From Sphingomonas horti (GTDB lineage: Bacteria > Pseudomonadota > Alphaproteobacteria > Sphingomonadales > Sphingomonadaceae), in NCBI RefSeq assembly GCF_009753715.1, contig NZ_WQMS01000013.1, positions 314,796-378,795 on the forward strand: a stretch of DNA of 64,000 nt, written 5' to 3'. Of this stretch, positions 52,717-61,893 are shown piece after piece (the first letter of the stretch is position 1; every line of letters begins with the position of its first letter). The notes under the pieces were generated by a model. The model made no database searches. It worked only from the letters and a program-made list of their open reading frames with translations, and was not told the origin of the DNA. Both the position numbers and the translations under genes were made by a program.

Positions 52717-53352
52717 ATGAAGACTGTCTATCTTGCGCTTGCCGCCACGGCTCTTTGCGTCGCCGGTTCGGCCCAGGCCGCCTCGACTTCCTATAATTCG
52801 ACTCCGGCCGATGGCTGGTTCTACGGCAACGGCAACGACTATTCGCCGGCCAACACCGCGGTGCTGACGACCGACGACAACGACCAGCTCTACCTGCGCT
52901 TCCACAAGACCTTCGCGGTTGCTCCCGCTTCGAGCGGCAACGTGTACAGCTTTGCGCTGGGCACCGATCCGATGAGCTTCGACTGGGGCATCGACAATAA
53001 CGCGGGCGCCTCGATCACCGCGCTGCTGACGCTCAAGAATCTCGGAACGGGACAGACGTTCAGCTACGATCCGTTTTTCGTCGGCAACGACAACAGCAAC
53101 GGCGCTGGCAGCTCGCAGAACAGCTTCCGGCTGAACTGGGCTCCGATCGGCTTCAACCCGGGGGTCAACGACACCTACCGCGTCACGCTCGACGTGAGCG
53201 GCCTGGCCGGTGGCCCGCAGTCGCTCAGCATCGATGCGAAGCTCGGCGCCGGCGTGCCCGAGCCTGCGACCTGGGCGATGATGATCGGCGGCTTCGGCTT
53301 CGTCGGCGGCGCGCTGCGCAGCCGTCGCCGCGCGACCGTTCGGTTCGCCTGA
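52717..53352 (+). CDS. PEP-CTERM (PEPxxWAM) sorting-domain protein 3
   Basis: 211 residues, GGGGG ribosome site before ATG. Signal peptide MKTVYLALAATALCVAGSAQA, then a jelly-roll-like domain (DQLYLRFHKTFAVAPASSGN, SFDWGIDNNAGASITALLTL, YRVTLDVSGLAGGPQSLSID). C-terminus VPEPATWAMMIGGFGFVGGA and an RSRRRA tail. The surrounding gap on the left (52519-52716) holds an AT-rich patch but no clear promoter match. Third member of this sorting class in the window. Confidence 0.91.
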   Translation: MKTVYLALAATALCVAGSAQAASTSYNSTPADGWFYGNGNDYSPANTAVLTTDDNDQLYLRFHKTFAVAPASSGNVYSFALGTDPMSFDWGIDNNAGASITALLTLKNLGTGQTFSYDPFFVGNDNSNGAGSSQNSFRLNWAPIGFNPGVNDTYRVTLDVSGLAGGPQSLSIDAKLGAGVPEPATWAMMIGGFGFVGGALRSRRRATVRFA

Positions 53353-53368
53353 TCCCATTATCATCGGC

Positions 53369-53400
53369 GGCCGGAGCCTTCGGGCTCCGGCCGTCTTGTT
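53369..53400. terminator. Bidirectional terminator with UUCG loop
   Basis: GGCCGGAGCC - TTCG - GGCTCCGGCC then GTCTTGTTT. The 10-bp perfect stem is closed by an extra-stable UUCG tetraloop. Between the convergent PEP-CTERM and permease genes; it ends one base before the permease stop. Confidence 0.88.
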
Positions 53401-54171
53401 TCAGCTCTTCAGCCGATACCCGGTGCGGAAAATCCAGGCGACCACTGCCAGGCAAATGACGAAGATTGCGAGCGTGATCGCGAAGCTCACGCCCACCGCC
53501 ACGTCCGAGGTTCCGTAGAAAGTCCAGCGGAACGCGTTGATCAGATACACGACCGGATTGAACAACGTCACGGTGCGCCACGGCTCGGCCAGCATGTCGA
53601 TCGAATAAAAGGCGCCGCCCAGGAACGTCATCGGCGTCACGATCAGCAGCGGGATCACCTGCAGCTGCTCGAAGCCCTTGGCCCAGATGCCGACGATGAA
53701 GCCGAACAGGCAGAAGGTCGCGGCGATCAGCAGCAGGAACGCGATCATCGGCAGCGGGTGCTCGATCCGCACGTCGACGAACAGGTTCGCCGTCAACAGG
53801 ATCACCAGCGCGACGGTCGTCGACTTGGTCATCGCCGCGCCGACATAGCCGAGCACCGTCTCGAACGCCGACAAGGGCGCCGACAGGATCTCGTAGATGG
53901 TGCCGGTGAAGCGCGGCATGTGGATGCCGAACGAGGCGTTGAAGATGCTCTCCGTGAACAGCGACAGCATCATCAGCCCCGGCACGATGAACGCGCCATA
54001 GGGCACGCCATCCACTTCGCTCATCCGCGAGCCGATCGCCGATCCGAACACGATGAAATACAGCGATGTCGTGATGACCGGCACCGCAAGCCCGGTCCAC
54101 AGCGTCCGCGCGAACCGGTGCATCTCGAATTTGTAGATGGCGAGCACGCCGCGCCAGTTGATGCCGGTCAT
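53401..54171 (-). CDS. ABC-2 type exporter permease
   Basis: 256 residues, six membrane spans ([108 protein letters not shown]). [20 protein letters not shown] followed by [12 protein letters not shown] is the classic ABC-2 signature. Coupled to the ATPase gene by an ATGA overlap. Homologous pairs are annotated as drug or polysaccharide exporters; cargo unknown. Confidence 0.93.
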   Translation of the reverse strand: MTGINWRGVLAIYKFEMHRFARTLWTGLAVPVITTSLYFIVFGSAIGSRMSEVDGVPYGAFIVPGLMMLSLFTESIFNASFGIHMPRFTGTIYEILSAPLSAFETVLGYVGAAMTKSTTVALVILLTANLFVDVRIEHPLPMIAFLLLIAATFCLFGFIVGIWAKGFEQLQVIPLLIVTPMTFLGGAFYSIDMLAEPWRTVTLFNPVVYLINAFRWTFYGTSDVAVGVSFAITLAIFVICLAVVAWIFRTGYRLKS

Positions 54172-55100
54172 GCGCTCTCCCCTTCATGTACCAGGCGGAC
54201 GAAAATGTCCTCCAGCGAGCTCTGCCGCGTCGCCAGGTCCTTGAAGCCGATGCCGAGGTCGGTCATCCGCCGGATCAGGGACGCGATGCCGGTGCGCTCC
54301 GCCTTGGCGTCGAACGTGAAGAGCAGCTCATTGCCTTCGTCGCGCAACTCCAGCGCCCATTCGTCGAGCTCCGGCGGGATCGACGCCATCGGCTCGACCA
54401 GCTTCAGCGTCAGCTCGCGCTTGCCGAGCTTCTGCATCAGCGACGCCGTCTCCTCGACCAGGATCAGCTCGCCATGGCTGATCACGCCGACGCGATCGGC
54501 CATTTCCTCGGCTTCCTCGATATAATGGGTCGTCAGGATGATCGTGACGCCCTGCTCCCTGAGCTCCCGCACCATCTCCCACATGCCGCGCCGCAGCTCG
54601 ACATCGACGCCGGCGCTCGGCTCGTCGAGGAACAGCACGGTCGGCTGGTGGGAGAGCGCCTTGGCGATCATCACCCGGCGCTTCATGCCGCCGGACAGCT
54701 CCTTGATCCTGGTCGTGCGCTTGTCCCACAGCGACAGCTGCTTCAGCAGCCGCTCGATATAGGCCGGTTCGCGCGGCTTGCCGAACAGCCCACGGCTGAA
54801 GCTGACCGTGTCCCAGACTGTCTCGAACGCGTCGGTGGTCAGTTCCTGCGGCACCAGCCCGATCGCGCTTCGCGTCGCGCGATAGCCGGCGATGATGTCG
54901 TGCCCGTCGACCGTCACGGTCCCGCCGCTTGGCCGCACGATCCCGCAGACGATGCTGATCAGCGTCGTCTTGCCGGCGCCGTTCGGGCCTAGCAGCGCGA
55001 AGATCTCGCCGCGCCCGATCTCCAGATCGACGGCCTTCAGCGCCTGGAGGCCGGACTCATAGGTCTTGGTCAGGCCGGAAATGCGGATGATCGGGTCCAT
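54168..55100 (-). CDS. ABC transporter ATP-binding protein
   Basis: 310 residues from ATG ([10 protein letters not shown]); a frame from 55136 adds 12 residues and is less likely. Walker [16 protein letters not shown]-loop [16 protein letters not shown], signature [16 protein letters not shown], Walker [15 protein letters not shown]-loop [13 protein letters not shown]. The C-terminal 90 residues are the regulatory tail of the ABC-2/DrrA type. Pairs with the permease downstream to form a half-size exporter dimer. Confidence 0.95.
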   Translation of the reverse strand: MDPIIRISGLTKTYESGLQALKAVDLEIGRGEIFALLGPNGAGKTTLISIVCGIVRPSGGTVTVDGHDIIAGYRATRSAIGLVPQELTTDAFETVWDTVSFSRGLFGKPREPAYIERLLKQLSLWDKRTTRIKELSGGMKRRVMIAKALSHQPTVLFLDEPSAGVDVELRRGMWEMVRELREQGVTIILTTHYIEEAEEMADRVGVISHGELILVEETASLMQKLGKRELTLKLVEPMASIPPELDEWALELRDEGNELLFTFDAKAERTGIASLIRRMTDLGIGFKDLATRQSSLEDIFVRLVHEGESA

Positions 55101-55144
55101 CTCGTTCCGGTAGCGGTTTCGTGGGGCCATGGGCAACCGCAGGC

Positions 55145-55173
55145 TTGACCCCGCCCCGCGCCGCCCCGATCAA
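55145..55173 (+). promoter_or_regulatory. Possible promoter of tRNA-Leu
   Basis: TTGACC at 55145-55150 and GATCAA at 55168-55173, spacer 17, eleven bases before the tRNA. The -35 is strong and the -10 is weak. Confidence 0.4.
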
Positions 55174-55183
55174 GCTGGCGCGT

Positions 55184-55269
55184 GCGGACGTGGCGGAACC
55201 GGTAGACGCTGGAGACTTAAAATCTTCTGCCCCATGGGCGTGCGGGTTCGAGTCCCGCCGTCCGCACCA
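55184..55269 (+). tRNA. tRNA-Leu (anticodon TAA)
   Basis: 86 bases with encoded CCA and the long variable arm of class II tRNAs (TGCCCCATGGGCG). Acceptor stem gcggacg / cgtccgc, anticodon loop cttaaaa with TAA, T arm GGTTCGAGTCC. A 7-bp hairpin gttgggc-cca-gcccaac follows at 55290-55306 and may end the transcript. Confidence 0.96.
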
Positions 55270-55363
55270 TTGGTGGGCCGTCATTGGAAGTTGGGCCCAG
55301 CCCAACTGAACGCGCCCGGTCACCGGCGTGAGATGCCGTCCGTCTGCAAACGACCCATTGCGG

Positions 55364-55496
55364 CCCCTCTCCCATGGGAGAGGGCGACTCGCGGCTCCGC
55401 CGCGAGCGGGGTGAGGGGACCAGGACTTCGTGGAGAGGCCCAGACCCCTCACCCGGTCAGCGCAAGCGCTGACTCGACCTCTCCCTATGGGAGAGG
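55364..55496. repeat. Large imperfect inverted repeat of dispersed elements
   Basis: Two copies of a dispersed element face each other: 55364-55418 (cccctctcccatgggagagg ... gtgagggg) and, inverted, 55445-55496 (cccctcaccc ... tatgggagagg). Each has its own small inner stem (cgcggct-ccgccgcg and cagcgcaagcgctg). Together they can form a long hairpin. A shorter element cggcctgagcttgtcgaa at 55931-55948 belongs to another dispersed family. Confidence 0.75.
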
Positions 55497-55525
55497 TGAT
55501 TGGTCCGGTAACCACCCTTTGCCGA

Positions 55526-55837
55526 CTAGAGACAGTCGCCGAAGGCGGCGCACACAAAGCCCAAGCTCCACGCAAACAGAAGAAAGAGCGCGCCGGCGCC
55601 GTACAACAGCGAGAGCAATGCTCGAGCGAGCCGCGAACAAGGAAGCACCCAGACACCACTCAATCCCACGGCAACACTGACGGCGAGCGCGGAGTAGTCG
55701 GTCGCTCCGCTCCACCTATCCACCATACCCCTAGAGATCGCTAGATAGGCCGTCATCAGGACGAGCGGGGACGCTGCGAAGAATAGCGCCCACACTAATC
55801 GCGTACGCCGCGAGAACGGCGGCGTCTCGTATCCCAT
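55526..55837 (-). CDS. Small three-span membrane protein, unknown
   Basis: 103 residues from ATG (MGYETPPFSRRTRL). Three hydrophobic stretches: VWALFFAASPLVLMTAYLAI, YSALAVSVAVGLSGVWVL and LLSLLYGAGALFLLFAWSLG, ending VCAAFGDCL. The frame extends upstream without a stop, but that part lacks coding character. No family recognised. It sits alone between repeats and lacks a visible ribosome site, so it could be a strain-variable orphan gene. Confidence 0.5.
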   Translation of the reverse strand: MGYETPPFSRRTRLVWALFFAASPLVLMTAYLAISRGMVDRWSGATDYSALAVSVAVGLSGVWVLPCSRLARALLSLLYGAGALFLLFAWSLGFVCAAFGDCL

Positions 55838-56052
55838 AGCATGAAGATGACAGGTTACGTGATGGCCGACAATGTCGGCTTGCCGCCCTATTGCCGACAT
55901 TCCGGAGAGACCGACCAACCCGTCACCAGCCGGCCTGAGCTTGTCGAACGCCTTCCCTTCTTGTGCCGAGCCTTTCCCTCCGCACCCCTGGCCGCATGGG
56001 CCGGATCGGCCTTTGCCGCGCTTCGTTCCTCCCGCGCATGATGGAGGCACAG

Positions 56053-56226
56053 ATGACGGGCCAAAGGCGCAAGGGTCCCGCGCAGAAGAGCGCGATGTTC
56101 GATCAGAAGCGGCAGTTCGAGGAAGAAGTCTCCGGCAATGTGCGGCGCAAGGGCCAGGACCCCTCGCCCGACGACCGGGAGCGCGGCGAGACCTCGGACA
56201 AGGACAAGGCGGCGGCGGACGTCTAG
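56053..56226 (+). CDS. Small highly charged protein, unknown
   Basis: 57 residues from the ATG with GGAGG five bases upstream; other in-frame ATGs are at 56038 and 56041. Composition is almost entirely polar: MTGQRRKGPAQKSAMFDQKR and SPDDRERGETSDKDKAAADV. No hydrophobic core, so probably disordered. Small proteins of this kind are often stress-induced in this group (inference). Its stop overlaps that of the convergent exonuclease by three bases. Confidence 0.6.
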   Translation: MTGQRRKGPAQKSAMFDQKRQFEEEVSGNVRRKGQDPSPDDRERGETSDKDKAAADV

Positions 56227-56780
56227 CCGCGCAACCGTTCCGCCAGTAGCCGCGCTTCCTCCCGCACCCTGAACCAGCGCAGCCGCTCTTCCTGCGCGTC
56301 GGCGAGGGCACGGTGGGCGGGCGGCTGGTCGGGCGGCCGGACTTCGGCGCCAGCGACGAGGGATGACGCCACTTGCTCGATCTTCTGCGGCTCGACCGCG
56401 CCCTGCAGCAGCGCCATTGCGGTCTCCAGGTGCGCGTCGTCGCTGTCGCGCAGGCGGAGCGCATGCCGCGACAGCCCGGCGGCGCGGAGCAGCGCGCTCA
56501 GCCATTTGCCGTCCCAGGACGGCGCGCTGGCAAGCAGGTCATGGCCGCTGAGCGCATCGAGCATCCGCGCGGCGACGCGGTCGTGCGCCTCCCCTTCCCG
56601 CTCCAGCAGCGCGCGCGGGATGCCGTGGATGCGCTCGGCGCGCGCGTCCCAATCGCTCCAGGCCGGCGCCGGGCGGATCAGCCACGTCTCGTGCGCGCCG
56701 TCCTCGAACACCCAGGCGACCTCGATCGGATAGCTGTTCTTCGACAGCGACGAGGCTTCGAAATCCACGAACACGCGCAT
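56223..56780 (-). CDS. DEDDh-type 3'-5' exonuclease-like protein
   Basis: 185 residues from ATG (MRVFVDFEASSL). Exonuclease motifs: first acidic pair VDFEASSLSKNSYPIEVAWV, middle part with SAPSWDGKWLSALLRAAG, and the last motif HRALADAQEERLR with His and Asp five residues apart, as in the RNase T / epsilon-subunit group. Probably trims DNA or RNA 3' ends; substrate unknown. A longer frame begins within the neighbouring permease gene and was rejected. Confidence 0.82.
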   Translation of the reverse strand: MRVFVDFEASSLSKNSYPIEVAWVFEDGAHETWLIRPAPAWSDWDARAERIHGIPRALLEREGEAHDRVAARMLDALSGHDLLASAPSWDGKWLSALLRAAGLSRHALRLRDSDDAHLETAMALLQGAVEPQKIEQVASSLVAGAEVRPPDQPPAHRALADAQEERLRWFRVREEARLLAERLRG

Positions 56781-56851
56781 GCCGGCGGAACGCGCGGAGA
56801 GAGGGAAAGACTCCGCCCCGGCGCTTGCAAGACCGGGGCGGAGCAGTTGGC

Positions 56852-59368
56852 CTACTCGTATCTGAGGGCGTGGATCGGGTTGGTGCGCGCGACCCGCATC
56901 GCGTGGGCGGCCACCGTCGCGATCGCGATGGCGAAGGCGATCAGGCCGGCGACGACGAAGGGCGTGGGCGTCAGCTCGATCCGCGTGTCGAACTTGTTCA
57001 GCCAGTCGCGCATCACCCACCAGGCCACCGGCCAGGCGATCAGGTTGGCGACAATCACCGGCCGGGTGAACTGCCACACCAGCAGCCGCACGATGTCGCG
57101 GGTGCGGGCGCCCAGCACCTTGCGGATGCCGATCTCCTTGGTGCGCCGCTCGGCGGTGAACGCGGCAAGGCCGAACAGGCCGAGGCACCCGATCACGACC
57201 GCCAGCGCCGCGAAGGTGGCGAAAATCTGGGCGCGGGCTGCCTCGCGGTCATATTGCTCGCGCACGATGTCCTGGGCGAAGCGCGCCTGGAATGGCACCT
57301 GCGGGATGTTGCGCTTCCACACCGTCTCGATCTGCTGACGGATGGCGGCAGGATCGCCCGAGAAACGCACCGCGATCGTCTCGAAGCCGTTGCGGCGCAT
57401 CGTGTAGATGATCGGCTGCAGCGGTTCGCGAACGGAGCGGAAGCGCGCGTCCTCCACCACGCCGACGATCGTGACCGGCAGCAGGCCGTATTCGGACGGC
57501 AGCATGTCGCCCTGGAACTGCTTTCCGATCGCGTCCTGCGCCGTCTTGAAGCCGAGCCGGCGCGCCGCCTCCATCGTCACGACGACATTGGCGCCGCGCT
57601 GGGCCAGCGCCTGCAACGCGGCTTCGCGCCCCGGGTCGGATCGCGGCGGCGTGGTCACGTCGTCCCGCCCCTGCGCTTCCGAAAAGGCGCGGCCGGCGAG
57701 CATCTTCATGCCCATCGCTTCGAAGAAGCCCGGCTCGACCGAATAGTCGCCCAGATCGACCGACTGGGTCGCGCCGGGAAAATAGACGCGAGTGATCGAG
57801 TTGCTGTCGGGATCGACCGCGATCTGGGTTCGCGCCGCGGCTTGCACCCCCGGGATGCGCCGGATCTGCTCTGTCACGGCCTGGTCGCGGCCGTCGACGC
57901 CGCGATAACCGAGGTTACCGACCTGCAGCAGCCCGTCGCGGCGGTATCCGGCATCGACGGTGCGCGCATAGATCGTCTGCGAGTAGATGACGGCCGTGCA
58001 GATGATCAGCCCGATCGAGATCGCGAACTGCCCGACGACGAGGATGTTGCGCAACCGGCCCGAGCCCTGCGCGTCGGCCGACGACTTGTTGGCCTTCAGG
58101 ATCTTCGCGGGTTCGAACCGGGCGAGGTAGAAGGCGGGATAAAGGCCGGCGACGATGCCGACCAGCACGACCAGGCCGATCAGCGGCAATATCACGCCGC
58201 CCCTGCCGACATAATGAAGCGCGATGTCGCTGCCCAGGAACGCGTTGAAGGACGGCAGCAGCAGCTCGACCATGGCCAGCGCCAGCACCATCGCGACGAA
58301 CGCGATCAGGACCGATTCGCCGAGGAACTGGACGAGCAGCTGCCCGCGCGACGCCCCGAGCACCTTGCGCAACGCCACCTCGCGGGCGCGTTGCGAGGCG
58401 CGTGCTGTCGTCAGGTTCGTGAAATTGACGCAGGCGATGCCAAGGATGAGCAGCGCGATCACCCCGAACGTGATCACGGTGAAGCGATCATTTCCGGGCG
58501 TGACGGGCGCGCGCTGCGCCTCGCCCAGATGGACGTCGCGGATATTGACCAGGCGATAATCCTGCACGTCGCCGGCATTGGTTTTCTGGCCCGCGACTTC
58601 CTCGTCCGGAATGTTGCGCTTTTTCCATGCATCCATGCGCGAATTGATCAGCGCCGCGTCCTTTGGAGAACGCAGCCGCGCGTAATACCAGCCCTGCTGG
58701 TTGTTCCAGCTGGTCAGGTCGCGCGGACGATCGGAGAATTGGGTGTTTAGGTCGAACCGCGCCACGGCATCGGCCGTGAAGCTCGAATGCTTCGGCCAGT
58801 CCTTGAAGACGCCGGTGACCTTGTAGTCGACGTCGCCCATATTATCGACGATCGTCAGCGTCTGCCCGATCGGGTCGCGGTTGCCGAAGCGCTTCTTCGC
58901 TTCGGTTTCGCTCAGTGCGATCGAATGGCTGTCCGGCAGAGCGCTCGCCGCGCTGCCGCGGACGAACGGCATCTTCAGGATGTCGAACAGGTTGCCGTCG
59001 ACCATGCGGAGCTCTTTGATCTGCCCCGCCTGCCCGTCCTGGATCACGATCGGCGCGAAGCCGCGCACCCAGACCAGCTTCTCGACCTCGTCCGGATAGT
59101 CCTTCTGCAGCGCGCGGCCGGCCGCGATCGCGGCGACCTGCAGGTGCATTTCCTCGCCGCCCTGCGCGGTCGCCTTGTAGTTGGTCTGCAGCTGAAAGAC
59201 CTGGTCCGCGTCAGGCACCCAGTCGTCGTACGTCATCTCGTAGCGGACGTAGAGCAGGATCATCACGCACGCGGCGAGGCCGAGCGCCAGACCGACGATG
59301 TTGATCGCCGCATAGACGCGGTTCTTGGTCAGGGCACGAAGGCCGACGGTCAGGTAATTACGCCACAT
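56852..59368 (-). CDS. FtsX/MacB-like ABC permease, copy 3 of tandem array
   Basis: 838 residues. Two MacB-type halves: each has a leading membrane span, a large periplasmic domain and three spans. First span NIVGLALGLAACVMILLYV; central spans around ITFGVIALLILGIACVNFTN with RASQRAREVALRKVLGASRG (the FtsX coupling motif); second half NILVVGQFAISIGLIICTAV, then CLGLFGLAAFTAERRTKEIG and IRKVLGARTRDIVRLLVWQF. In MacB-type systems such permeases work with a separate ATPase and move substrate out of the periplasm or transmit force; no ATPase is in the window. Nine bases after copy 2. Confidence 0.93.
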   Translation of the reverse strand: MWRNYLTVGLRALTKNRVYAAINIVGLALGLAACVMILLYVRYEMTYDDWVPDADQVFQLQTNYKATAQGGEEMHLQVAAIAAGRALQKDYPDEVEKLVWVRGFAPIVIQDGQAGQIKELRMVDGNLFDILKMPFVRGSAASALPDSHSIALSETEAKKRFGNRDPIGQTLTIVDNMGDVDYKVTGVFKDWPKHSSFTADAVARFDLNTQFSDRPRDLTSWNNQQGWYYARLRSPKDAALINSRMDAWKKRNIPDEEVAGQKTNAGDVQDYRLVNIRDVHLGEAQRAPVTPGNDRFTVITFGVIALLILGIACVNFTNLTTARASQRAREVALRKVLGASRGQLLVQFLGESVLIAFVAMVLALAMVELLLPSFNAFLGSDIALHYVGRGGVILPLIGLVVLVGIVAGLYPAFYLARFEPAKILKANKSSADAQGSGRLRNILVVGQFAISIGLIICTAVIYSQTIYARTVDAGYRRDGLLQVGNLGYRGVDGRDQAVTEQIRRIPGVQAAARTQIAVDPDSNSITRVYFPGATQSVDLGDYSVEPGFFEAMGMKMLAGRAFSEAQGRDDVTTPPRSDPGREAALQALAQRGANVVVTMEAARRLGFKTAQDAIGKQFQGDMLPSEYGLLPVTIVGVVEDARFRSVREPLQPIIYTMRRNGFETIAVRFSGDPAAIRQQIETVWKRNIPQVPFQARFAQDIVREQYDREAARAQIFATFAALAVVIGCLGLFGLAAFTAERRTKEIGIRKVLGARTRDIVRLLVWQFTRPVIVANLIAWPVAWWVMRDWLNKFDTRIELTPTPFVVAGLIAFAIAIATVAAHAMRVARTNPIHALRYE

Positions 59369-59377
59369 CCTACAATC

Positions 59378-61885
59378 CTATTCGTAGCGCAGTGCGCGGA
59401 TCGGATTGGCGCTGGCGACCTTGACCGCGTGGGCGGCGATGGTGCCGATGGCGATGACGAGGGCGAGCAGGCCCGCCGCGACGAACGGCGTCGGGCCGAG
59501 CGCGATCCGGTCGTCGAACTTGTTCAGCCAGTCGCGCATCACCCACCAGGCGACCGGCCAGGCGATCAGGTTGGCGATGATCACGGGCCGGGTGAACTGC
59601 CACACCAGCAGCCGCACGATGTCGCGGGTGCGCGCACCCAGCACCTTGCGGATGCCGATCTCCTTGGTCCGCCGCTCCGCCGTGAACGAGGCGAGGCCGA
59701 ACAGGCCGAGGCAGCCGACGATCACCGCCAGCAGCGCGAAGGCCGCGAAGATGGCCGCTCTGGATGCTTCCGCCTGGTACAGCTTGCCGACGATCTCGTC
59801 GCTGAACTTGGCCTGGAACGGCACCTCCGGCGCCAGCCGCTTCCACACGCCCTCCAGCCGGCCGCGCACGGCCGCTGGATCCTTGCTGCTGTAGCGCACC
59901 AGTATCTGGTTGATCGACTTGGGATCGTAGAAGAACATGATCGAGTCGATCGGCTCCCGGACGGAGCGGAAGCGCGAATCCTGGACGACGCCGATGATGT
60001 TGATCGGCACCATGCCGCCATATTCGGGATCGACCAGCGCCGCCTTCAGCTGCTTGCCGACGGCATCCGCCGGGTTCTTGAAGCCCATCCGCTTCGCCGC
60101 CAGCTCGTTGACGACGACGTTGGCGCCGCGCGCGGCAAAGGCACGCTCGGCGGCCGGATCCTCGGGAAACGGGCGTTCGGCACTGTCGGCGGGGCGGCTT
60201 CGGTCGAAGCTGCGGCCGGCGATCAGCTTGATGCCCATGGTTTTGAAGAAGCCGTCGTCGATATTGTACTGGCCGATATTGACCGGCTCCTGCCGCCCGG
60301 GCAGCTGCACGCCGGTGTTGCTGCTGTTGGGCGTGGCGATGCCGATCGTCGTGCGGCCGACCGAGACCACGCCGTCGACCTTGGCCATTTCCGCGACCAT
60401 CGTGTCGAGCACGGGCTGGATCTGGCGGCGCCCGGCGCCGTCGATCTGGATCAGCCCTTCGCGCTGATAGCCGGGGTCGGACGTGCGGGCATAGGCGGTC
60501 TGCGCATACACCACGGCCGTGCAGATGATCAGGCCGATCGACACCGCGAACTGGCTGACCACCAGCACGCCGCGCAGGCGGCCGCTCCCTTCCGCATCGG
60601 CCGCCGACTTGTTCGCCTTCAGCACCTTGGCGGGCTGGAAGCGCGACAGGTAGAAGGCGGGGTAGAGGCCACCGGCGGCGCCGACGATCAGCACCAGCGC
60701 CAGGATCGGCAGCACCAGCCCGCCGCTGCCGAAATAGGTCATTTCCAGATCGGCATCGAGGAAGCCGGAAATCGCCGGCAGCGTGACTTCCGCGATCGCC
60801 AGCGCGACCAGCATCGAGATCCCGGCGACCAGCACGGATTCGCCCAGGAATTGGGTGATCAGCTGCCGCCGGTTCGCGCCGAGCACCTTGCGCAGCGCCA
60901 CTTCGCGCGCCCGCTGGCTCGCCCGCGCGGTCGCCAGGTTGACGAAGTTGACGCAGGCCATGCCAAGGATCAGCAGCGCGACGACGGCGAACGTCGTGAT
61001 GGTGCGCCGGTCGTTGCCCGGGGTCATCGCGCCGTCCTGCGCCTTGCCGAGATGCACGTCGCGGATGTTGACCAGCGCGAAGTCGGCGATGTCGCCCTGG
61101 TTGAAGCGCTGGCCACCGAACACCTGGTCGGCGATGTTGCGCTTCTCCCAGGCCGGCAGCTGCGCGTTGATCGCCGCGGCGTCGGTGCCCGGCTTCAGCC
61201 GCAGGTACATGTGCCCGGATTGCCAGCCCCATTGGGTCAGGAAATCGGGATTGTCGGCCCAATAGCTGCTCGGGTCATAGCGGGCGACCATGCTGAGCTT
61301 CACATGGCTGTTCTTCGGCGGGTCCTGGACGACGCCGGTGACCCGATAATCGGTGTTCTTGCCCTGGGCGGCGACAGTCAGCGTCTGCCCGATCGGGTTC
61401 TCGCCGCCGAACCGCTTTTGTGCCTCGCTTTCGGTCAGCACGATCGACCCGGGATTGGCGAGCGCGGTCTTGGGATTTCCCTGCACGAACGGGAATTGCA
61501 GGATGTCGAACAGCGGCCCGTCGGTGAACTTGAAGTCCTCGACTTCGAACGGCTCGCCGTTGCGGATCACGACCGGGCGGCTCGATTGGATATAGACCGC
61601 CTGCTCGATCTGCGGGAAATCCTTCAGCAGCGCCTGCTTGGTCACATAGGCGGCCATCTGCAGATAGCTCTGCTCGCCGGTATCCGGATCGTGATAATAG
61701 GTCTGGAACTGATACGCGTTCTCGGACCCCGGGAGCGCTTTGTCGTAGGTCAGCTCATAGCGGACGAACAGCAGGATGATCAGGCACGCGGCCATGCCGA
61801 TCGCCAGCCCCAGGATGTTGATCAGGGCATAGGCGCGATTCTTCAGCAGCGATCGAAAGCCGACCGTCAGGTAATTCTGCCACAT
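59378..61885 (-). CDS. FtsX/MacB-like ABC permease, copy 2 of tandem array
   Basis: 835 residues with the same double layout as its neighbours: MWQNYLTVGFRSLLKNRAYA, NILGLAIGMAACLIILLFV, periplasmic domain, FAVVALLILGMACVNFVNLA, ASQRAREVALRKVLGANRRQ, then the second half beginning GVLVVSQFAVSIGLIICTAV. The C-terminal 60-70 residues are almost the same as in copies 1 and 3. Eight bases after the copy 1 stop, so one operon. Function as for copy 3; cargo unknown. Confidence 0.93.
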   Translation of the reverse strand: MWQNYLTVGFRSLLKNRAYALINILGLAIGMAACLIILLFVRYELTYDKALPGSENAYQFQTYYHDPDTGEQSYLQMAAYVTKQALLKDFPQIEQAVYIQSSRPVVIRNGEPFEVEDFKFTDGPLFDILQFPFVQGNPKTALANPGSIVLTESEAQKRFGGENPIGQTLTVAAQGKNTDYRVTGVVQDPPKNSHVKLSMVARYDPSSYWADNPDFLTQWGWQSGHMYLRLKPGTDAAAINAQLPAWEKRNIADQVFGGQRFNQGDIADFALVNIRDVHLGKAQDGAMTPGNDRRTITTFAVVALLILGMACVNFVNLATARASQRAREVALRKVLGANRRQLITQFLGESVLVAGISMLVALAIAEVTLPAISGFLDADLEMTYFGSGGLVLPILALVLIVGAAGGLYPAFYLSRFQPAKVLKANKSAADAEGSGRLRGVLVVSQFAVSIGLIICTAVVYAQTAYARTSDPGYQREGLIQIDGAGRRQIQPVLDTMVAEMAKVDGVVSVGRTTIGIATPNSSNTGVQLPGRQEPVNIGQYNIDDGFFKTMGIKLIAGRSFDRSRPADSAERPFPEDPAAERAFAARGANVVVNELAAKRMGFKNPADAVGKQLKAALVDPEYGGMVPINIIGVVQDSRFRSVREPIDSIMFFYDPKSINQILVRYSSKDPAAVRGRLEGVWKRLAPEVPFQAKFSDEIVGKLYQAEASRAAIFAAFALLAVIVGCLGLFGLASFTAERRTKEIGIRKVLGARTRDIVRLLVWQFTRPVIIANLIAWPVAWWVMRDWLNKFDDRIALGPTPFVAAGLLALVIAIGTIAAHAVKVASANPIRALRYE

Positions 61886-61893
61886 GGATACCT

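Noticed and set aside
55364-55496. Possible CRISPR-like or transposon-end structure
   Set aside because: Only two inverted copies, no regular spacers and no transposase; better explained as dispersed intergenic repeats.
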